A DNA stretch of 25,197 nt. Source: Sphacelaria rigidula (lineage: Eukaryota; Phaeophyceae; Sphacelariales). Below the pieces are notes generated by a model. That model saw only the letters and a list, made by a program, of their open reading frames with translations, was not told where the DNA came from and made no database searches. This document shows, piece after piece, positions 18,019-25,197 of this stretch (within the stretch, counting starts at the first letter, position 1; every line of letters starts with the position of its first letter). The DNA is taken from NCBI GenBank assembly GCA_964200075.2, contig CAXNAA020000175.1, positions 1-25,197 on the forward strand, in the 5' to 3' direction. The position numbers were made by a program, and so were the translations under genes.

Positions 18019-21000
18019 TTGAGGCGAAGAAAATGCGAGTTTGATTTCGGTCGTTGAAAGCCGTGAGGACGAGTCGTAACAAGAAGTTCGTTTGGCTTTG
18101 TCGAGACAACAGGAGGCGCGGTGCGCGAATGCTGATGAGTCATGATCCAATCCGCGATATCAAAATGTAAGGCATGTACCGAGGGAGAGACGACTCGTTT
18201 CCTTGAGGCCTCGGACTCGTCCTGAGGAAGGAGGGGGGAGAAATCAGAACTGCGAACAAGAAGAAAACGCAAAACGAAACCAGTTACGACAACGAGCCGA
18301 CCCTATTCTGCTGTGTTGTACCATGTACTACTACAGACGGAACTGTACTGTGTGAGAGCAAGGAAAAAACATGAGCATGCCGTGCCGCGCACTCTAGGAA
18401 GTGTCGTTGATCGACCATACTTGAGTACGGATTGATCCCATGCAGGATGTGGTGTAGGTATGAGAGTGATGACAAATCAGCATCTCGCTGATCCCACACA
18501 CTGGGGCTGCATCACCAGTCAATCCATTCTTGAATCGAGCATTCTAAGGTTTACCCACCCCACCCATACTCGCGTAACTCACATACTGCAACCGTACTGT
18601 TATGCCCGTGAATGAAGGCCTTACCGACCAAAAATCCGTGGTCAACAAAAAAGAGATTGAACGCAGAGGGATATCGGAGACATATTGAAAACGTCATAGA
18701 CTGGTCGGATCTGTGCCGAACTTCTGTCGAACAGTCCACACGCTCCATCTCAGGTTATTGAGGATTAGTATGCGACAGCTGTAATTTTTTCATCGCATAT
18801 ATCTCGAGACAGGAAGCAAGCCGGCCTGTGGCACTTGACACCCCCCCCGCACACACACTAGACCTATTCAGTATGGCGGCGGAGTTGCTCAATTCGCCAC
18901 AGCGGATCCGAGAAGCCCCGGAACGTTGAAGGAAACGCGTTTTTTGGTACATTTCGGCGGGTTGCAAAATGCTGCGGGCTCCGCGGCACGCGTCACGGAG
19001 ATCCGCAGCGACACTGAATAGTTCTGGTGTGTGGGAAGCGCACGCATCAAACCGCAGTCCGATCCTCTGCTTCGTTGTCGGAAATATGCGTTAAAAGATG
19101 AGCACAGCAACATACTGCAACAAAAGGGGCACAACAAAAGCACGAGCAGCAGCTTCTATCCTCCTGTTGTTGTAACTCTGTGTACACGTGTACAGCAACG
19201 TCAGTCAAAGGTGTGTTGTGAAATGTACTGTAGCAATATCACATTTTGTATGAACGCCGTCGTCATGTCGAGTGATGCGTGTAATTGTGACTGATACTGA
19301 TTGGCTCATTTATGTTTCATTTCTTCTGCATTCAACTGGCTTGTAGTTGGTCGGTCAATTTTCCCGATATATAGTGCCCAAAATCGGGCCCCATTCACGG
19401 GCATAACCGTACTGAACACTACAGAAAATTGCCGATTTAGTCTCGGTCTGCAGACGCACCGCGGTGCCGATATTTCCAGTCATGAGCCTCTCCATTACTA
19501 CGTTTTGAAAATGCGCTGTGCTTTGACACAACGACCCTCCTCCTGCACAGTGTAACTATTGCAAGAACTGTCCCGTTGTCAGTTGCCTAGGTGAGTACAT
19601 AGGTACTTGGCTGTAGTTGCTCCTACACACCTAATCGCATACGTTTCCCACGCGGCTTGTTCGTGGGCAACGATTGGCGCGAAATTTGTGGCGGAGAGTT
19701 ATCGTTGTCGCATGCAAGAACTTGCGCAAAAATTCCGACCAAAATTGGTCCACAGTCAAGCAGTTACAGGAGTTCCTCATCGAATGTTTGTCTACCGGCA
19801 CCTACTGTAGTTGCCTAACGTATTTATCTGACAAATGTCGATGAATCAGTTGTTGCACAAAGTGCGTGACGCATGTGTTTCGTGCGTTAGTTGTTTAGGC
19901 AAATAAGTTGGCATACGAATCGTATCTTGATCAGGACATGAAATACACATTGCAAAATCACGCTGCTCTTTGACTGAACCGCTCGCCCCCCCAGAATCAT
20001 ATTGGAATGTCAAGTTTGGTGTAGACATGTGAGTGTGGAGGAGTTTTGTTGGACTTTTCAAAGTTCTCGTTGCTCGTACGGGGAACATGGGAAAGCCACA
20101 TGTGGGACCAGAAGGCGATGCCTTCTAAATTCTAAAACATTTAAGGATAATATTGCAATTCTCAGACCCGCTGCCAACGACTAAAAGGGCGTAGATGACT
20201 GTCATGGCTCGAACGATAGCTTTGAATTGGCTTGAGTACTACGCGGTCCGTTTTGATAAAACACGTCAACACCGTGTATATTCAATACCTCTTTAGCTGG
20301 AAACCCCCTGGGCAAGTAGTTTCGTGGCGGTAGTTTGCTACACCACTAAATGCCCAGGTTTCGCATCCAAGAGATGTTGATATGGAAGTAGTTGAGCGAA
20401 ATCTTCACCCCCTGGACAAAATGAGTAAGTTGCAACCAACAAGTCAGTAGACAAAAATAGGCTATGCTGTACGCTGTACTCAGTGCACTCTTCTATTGCA
20501 ACTATGGACCACTTAATGTCCCGGGGGCGGAAATGTTTGACCGAAATATGTCGTAGGACAACTAGGTTCCCAATTTCTTCATCCGGTAGTAGTCTAGACG
20601 CAACTAGTCACATAACATTCCCGTCCAGTAGTCGAGAGAGAGGGAGCTACTTGGACATCCTCCGAGAGTTACCCTGAGGTGACAGCACATTGGTTGATGT
20701 TGATAGAGGGCCTGAGAAGCCTCGAAATGAATACCACGCGGTCGTTGAGACAGGCGATTCTAAAACGTCCGTGCTATTGGGAAGTTATGGGGCCAGAATT
20801 TGCAACATGAAATGCACCAGGTGTCTCAAACGAGACCTGTTTCCATCCTTGTCATTCCTGCCGCGGTGCGTGACTGCACACGTAGTATTGTTATCTACCT
20901 TCGTCGTTGCTTCCCTTGTTCATGTCGGAGTAGGTCGGCATGCTTGACGTTCAATACTCCGATACCTGTCATTTATCTTTGAAACGTTTGAACGTCATGA

Positions 21001-21338
21001 ATCAATACACTGTCACTGCTCGCACTTTACTCGCGTCCTGCAGTATGAATACGTTGCATCGCAGTGATATCGTCAAGGTAGAGATGGGTATCGACCGGCC
21101 TTGCAGCGCATGAGCGTGTTTTATTTGAGGTGCATCTGAGGTAACGGGTGACGTGGGGAATGGGTGAAGAATGTAAGGTCTTGCTTCTTCCAAGTCTTGA
21201 AAAATGTGCCACCGGAGATGCCATACTCCACCACCTGCGGCAGGTAAAAATACGCTTTGTTTGGCCAAATGTGAGATAGTTCCATCAATCGCTCAGCGCT
21301 CAAGTGTTGGCGCTTTAGGCGCTTGAGAGTATGCTCCC

Positions 21339-21342
<4 letters not shown>
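18019..21342. other. Long stretch without a supported gene
   Basis: Reading frames are all under about 100 codons and overlap on both strands. A C-rich run lies at 18840-18849 and a weak inverted repeat (CCTGGGCA...TGCCCAGG) at about 20308-20362. Some of the DNA just left of 21342 is presumably the promoter of the TLC gene, but no core element such as a TATA box can be named. Confidence 0.35.

Positions 21343-21379
<37 letters not shown>
21343..21379. repeat. (TC)n microsatellite upstream of the TLC gene
   Basis: This is a 37-bp run of alternating T and C, about 245 bp before the start codon of the TLC gene. Polypyrimidine tracts are common in 5' UTRs and promoters and could affect expression, but nothing here shows that. 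A minus-strand open frame through it encodes a Glu-Arg repeat and is an artefact. Confidence 0.95.
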
Positions 21380-21382
<3 letters not shown>

Positions 21383-21623
21383 ATTGTTCTCCTGCCAACA
21401 CTGCGCTCTAATTTCACCAGCTTATGTTTCGGTCATCGCATACGTCCTACAGGAAGGTTGAAACAGCATCGCAGCGTCGTCCAACACACTACGTTCACTC
21501 TATCTCTGAACACACAAACCACGCCACGGCTTCTCGGTCAGTGCAAGATTGCAACACTCACCCGCCACAAGGACGAATCTACAGTTCGACCGCCCACACC
21601 AAAGCGAAAATATCAAAAACAAG

Positions 21624-23488
21624 ATGGTCAGCAATGGCGATGAAGGAGACGTCCTCTCCTGGCGACGGGGGTGGATTCCTAGCGCAATTTGCATCTTGGG
21701 CGGGGTTTTATTCTTACCATTGCTGGGCCCGCAAGCCCGAGAAGAAGGCTGGACACGGGGTGTGACTTCGTTTATAGGTTTCGAGGCAATACGGGTAGCT
21801 GCGGTGGGACTGCTGCCGTACTGGTGGAAAGACATCGCAGGGAGAAAAGAGCCGCTGACGGATAGCAGTAGAGAGCAGTTCGGTGGGCAGCTCATCTCGC
21901 TTATGCTGTCGAGTTACTTGACGTGGAGCATCATCCGGTGGGACTGGAGGCTCACGTGGAAGCTGCCGTTTGTGGAGACGGTGGGGGAGGATCACACGGG
22001 GGTGGTATATCACTTGATGGTGATGATGCTGGCGTACATCGTGCATGATACGTGGCACTTGTTGCGCTCCTGGAGAGTAAATCGGAATCGGGTGATGTTG
22101 CTTCACCACACCGTGTTCGCGGTGATCAGTATCATGGGAATGAGGTTCATGCAGCTGCCGGTGCACATGCGTATCCACTTCATTCTTTTCTCAGCGGAGG
22201 CGTCTACACCGTTGCTGAACGGGCGGTGGCTAATGCGACATATAGGGCTGGTTGACAAGGGACACTTGCTCATGAAGGTGGGTTTAGTGGAATTGATTTG
22301 TGTCTACGAGAAGAAAGTGCAGTGCCTCTACAATGAATCCCGAGTGCATCAGCGTCCCCAAGCACGATGCCGCTGCATGATCTTGTTTTTCGAAAGACGA
22401 TCCTATGCACCCAGAACTATTCCTGTGATATGTATGGCTCATACTGTATCGCTAAGCATTCAGCTGCGTGAACAGTCTTGACATTCAGCACTCTTCACAG
22501 GGGTAGTGATGAGGTGTTTCCCATCGAAGTGACTGGTATAATGCCTTTCGTGCTTGTTATTGTCAACAGCATCATGAATCTGGTGAAGTCGGAAGCGTTG
22601 CCGTGTATTTGCTGAAGCATTCGACGTGTGCAAATCTGTATCAATATGCAGGCTCATTCAAATACGCAAGACCATACAACCCCCTTGTCGATGACCTTGA
22701 GTACCCCTCGCCCCACATCAACAACTTTAGTAGCCCTCACCCCACCTCTATCGCCATCGTTCGCGAACCGTTCAATATTGAGTGGCATGCTGTTGCGGTC
22801 AAAAGCGGGTCCAGCCTGCGGTAATGGTCAATGTCAAGTTCTGCGGGCGTGATACCTTCCTGGTGTTCCATGCTCGTAAACCGTGGCAAGCAGTTTCTTT
22901 TTTATGTAAGATGACCACTCAGCAGCCCTTATTCCTACCGGGGTGACGAATTTCCCCGGCGTTGGGTACCACCTCTCACCGTTGTGTCATCGAGGCCACC
23001 AACCGCACCATTCGTCTCCCGTTATGTTGTATACACTGAAACTCGACTTACCACACGAACGAAGTAAAAACTTCCTCCCCTGAGCAGTAATACAGCAGCA
23101 CTTATCCGGTGACGATACCTTCCCCGCCCACCGTGTCCCCCCTCCTGCGCTTGTACTGTTGCGTGTTTTTTGGGCTGTTGCTCTAAACGCATAGATCACA
23201 TCGATCTCCTTCCTCCTTCTCTTCTTGACAACCCGAATAATGATGTACCTATTCCTCATCGTAGACCTGATCGCCATTCATGCGGAGCTGATCATGCCGT
23301 TACCTCTGAAGCCACTTTTCCTGCTGGTGGTGCTCATTTCGTACGCGGTCAACGTCTACTGGGCTTCGCTTATCTTGGGAGCATTATTCAAGAAGGAGGG
23401 AAAAGTGGGAAGACGGGAAGGTCCTACGCTGACCATAAATCGCGACAAGGTTTCTCAAGCCGCAGAGAAGGCGAAGAAAACGTCGTGA
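21624..23488 (+). CDS. TLC-domain membrane protein, two exons (21624-22277 and 23195-23488)
   Basis: Joined, the exons encode 315 residues. The start ATG at 21624 is preceded by AACAAG and followed by G, a good initiation context; the frame extends upstream without another ATG. Hydrophobic segments fall at about 17-35, 47-66, 88-105, 127-146, 161-176, 183-199, 221-247 and 257-282. TLC (TRAM/LAG1/CLN8) hallmarks are the YIVHD motif (138-142), the paired His of LLHHTVF (161-162) and SAEASTPLLN (190-199). The overall plan resembles TMEM56/TLCD4-type proteins, not ceramide synthases, since no Homeobox or full Lag1 motif is seen. The tail is charged and ends AKKTS, a dilysine signal for retrieval to the ER. 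The role is probably in ER lipid or membrane homeostasis, inferred from family only; the substrate is unknown. Confidence 0.88.
22278..23194 (+). other. Intron of the TLC gene (phase 0, 917 bp)
   Basis: The donor is AAG|GTGGGT at 22278 and the acceptor is CGCATAG|ATC at 23193-23194, after a pyrimidine-rich stretch. Joining them keeps frame and continues the membrane segment expected after the K-G-H-L-L-M-K sequence. Without splicing, translation would end at 22479-22481 and lose the last two membrane segments. The in-frame TAG just before the exon 2 start supports this boundary. The intron has no internal gene or repeat I can see. Confidence 0.8.
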
Positions 23489-25197
23489 CAACACCAACAC
23501 TGCGGACGAGAGAGCGTTCTATCGTCATTTTGTAAAGGACTTTGGTGGTGGTGGTGGTCGGTGGTGGTGATAATGATGCTACCTTATTTCCTTCTCTTTT
23601 GCGACAAATATTATGCGAAAGCGTTATCGGTTATTGTCCTTGGATCACGCACACGTGGCAGACCTCTACATCATCGTTGTGTGCGTTTAACCGAAGAAAC
23701 CAGGCTTGTTAGTTGGATGTGGATCAGAAGGAGTTTATGACTTGGTTGTAGGGAAAATTTTACTTGACTGTAGGGAATTGGTGGAGAATGGAGCCTGGCT
23801 TTCAAGATGGGCCGGGGGCGCCAGGAGGGACTTGTAGTCATGATCGAAATGATCCTCACGATTATGCGGGCTTTTCTATCCCTAATCCCTAATCTGTGTC
23901 CGAAGTAGTTGATTGGTGCGTGTGGTGCTAGGTGGTGTAGTCTCCGATCACAAGCAGGCTTCGGTGAAACCGAGGAGAGGGAAGAAAAGCAAGGCCATTG
24001 GGTAAATGGGGGAACTAAGGCAGGCGTTTCGGGGTTTCACACAGTATTTTATCGCTCGAGCGCGGTATATAGGAGGCGGATGTGAGTTGGAGTGCTTCCG
24101 GGCTGTCTAGCTGTGACCTTCCTGGTGAGAAGTGACTCATCTTCAACAGGGCACGTGCTTGCGGTGACTTGAATTGGTTCAAAGATCGCTGTCGTGTGTA
24201 GTTGTGTACCTGTAGTATGTGAAAAACTGTGTTTGCGTGAACAATATATTTTGTTCGTGGTGACCGTCGGGAGCATCATCTCCCAAGACGATGCACACAA
24301 GGCGCAGGCCACACGATGATGCGGTGATCAGTATCCGCACGGTTCCAAGCTGACATATACCCCCGTCATGGAGACGATGCCGCCCAGACTTCGGTTGGCG
24401 AGACACATTCTTGGCCACGAAAGAATATTCTTGTGCAATAGTGTGCACCTTCACAGCTTTGGTGCAGTGTCGTACGGTGATTGCGTAAGTGGTCGGCGTA
24501 CCAAACTTTTGCGAAAGCTCGACAGGGTAGTGGATTTATGTGTACAGGCGCGCACTTTTAGCGTGCGCTGATCGCACATAAAGCAGAGATCCCGTTTTGG
24601 TCAAGTTTTATCGGTTTCATTTTATTTCTCTGGAGGCGTCAGTATTCAGTTTTCCACGCCTATGCTCGATATGACGATGACAATGTACAAATTGCGTCAA
24701 GGTGCTGTTTTTTTTATTCGGTGGCGGTTCACTTCTAACCCAGCCAGCTCAAAAAAATGAAGTGAACCAATACCCTCTTGGTCGCTTCATCATAGTAACA
24801 GAAAGACGGTGTGTTTTTTCGCATGTGAGGTGGGGGGTGTGTTTTTGTCATCAACGCATGATATGTAATAAGTGAGATGTTTGGTTGATATATCCTGGGA
24901 AAAAAGGGCCGTTTGTCTTGCAGTGACACTCACACGACCCGAAGTGCAACCTGTGGGGCATTTATTCCATCATTTTTATGCACGTAGATCTCGGGGGACG
25001 ATTTGCATGCGAGGGCGAAAAAATATGCGAAAAAAATAGGTGAGAGTACGCCAGGGTTTTTCTTCCAATCTGCTAGGGATATCCCGAATGAATTTGCAAA
25101 CGGGGATATCCTGACCCATATTCTTGTGTAGTTCCTAATTTTAGGAACCCCTGAATCAGGCCGGTTTTGGCCCCAAAAGTGCAGACCCTATCGCAGC
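23489..25197. other. Probable 3' UTR of the TLC gene, then unassigned sequence
   Basis: A GGT-rich run lies at about 23540-23569, and a short CCCTAATCCCTAATC stretch at about 23880-23894. No polyadenylation signal can be chosen with confidence. Further right there are only short frames. Near the edge, a small hairpin GTTCCTA-ATTT-TAGGAAC occurs at 25131-25148 and two GGATATCC sites flank 25080-25110. Confidence 0.4.

Noticed and set aside
21121-21417. Minus-strand frame of 98 codons with a protein-like middle section
   Set aside because: It contains a Glu-Arg repeat from the TC microsatellite, shows no domain I know and has no clear splice or start support; it remains possible as an exon fragment.
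21549-21623. Upstream extension of the TLC protein
   Set aside because: The extended frame has no ATG (it begins at a TTG); the first ATG is at 21624 and has a good context.
22278-22481. Read-through C-terminus of the TLC exon 1 frame
   Set aside because: The added peptide is Cys/Arg-rich with no TLC similarity, while splicing to 23195 gives the expected membrane segments.
1-25197. Integrated viral sequence or a defence or biosynthetic cluster
   Set aside because: No capsid, polymerase, nuclease or biosynthetic domains were seen apart from the copia Pol remnant.

Overview
The window looks like nuclear DNA from a repeat-rich eukaryote. It has one clear spliced protein gene, one decayed Ty1/copia retrotransposon, many palindromic or tandem repeats, and no operons or ribosome binding sites. 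A stramenopile, perhaps a brown alga, is my best guess. It rests on the general look of the copia pol and the long-intron gene, and no single feature proves it.

Layout. 1-1.9 kb holds a 258-bp foldback element (135-392) and a tRNA-derived SINE on the minus strand (about 1305-1692). 1.9-7.6 kb is a dead copia element (1915-7571) with two LTRs and the usual order gag, protease, integrase, RT, RNase H, broken by stops and frameshifts. Its 3' LTR has been interrupted by a 248-bp MITE with 22-bp inverted ends (7155-7402). 7.6-12.8 kb is mostly unassigned. It contains a TA microsatellite, a small inverted-repeat element with telomere-like DNA inside, and one half of a diverged dispersed repeat. 12.8-13.2 kb is a second copy of the SINE.

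13.7-16.4 kb is a dense mosaic of short-period repeats: two blocks of 40-bp units centred on GCGGAT[A/G]TCCGC palindromes, a (GT)35 tract, about three copies of a 166-170 bp tandem repeat, a near-perfect 118-bp hairpin flanked by TTAA-like sites, a cluster of 18-22 bp palindromes, and a 290-bp stretch with 21 ACGT tetranucleotides. 17.5-18.0 kb is a 454-bp foldback whose two arms encode related peptides. 18.0-21.3 kb is unassigned.

21.6-23.5 kb carries the only intact protein gene I can support: a two-exon TLC-domain (TRAM/LAG1/CLN8) membrane protein of 315 residues with a 917-bp intron and a C-terminal KKTS dilysine ER-retrieval motif. 23.5-25.2 kb is probably 3' UTR followed by unassigned sequence.

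Apart from the TLC gene, the content is transposon-derived or simple repeat. I see no defence system, biosynthetic cluster or viral insertion. The least explained parts are the SINE family, the 13.7-16.4 kb mosaic and the coding-like foldback.
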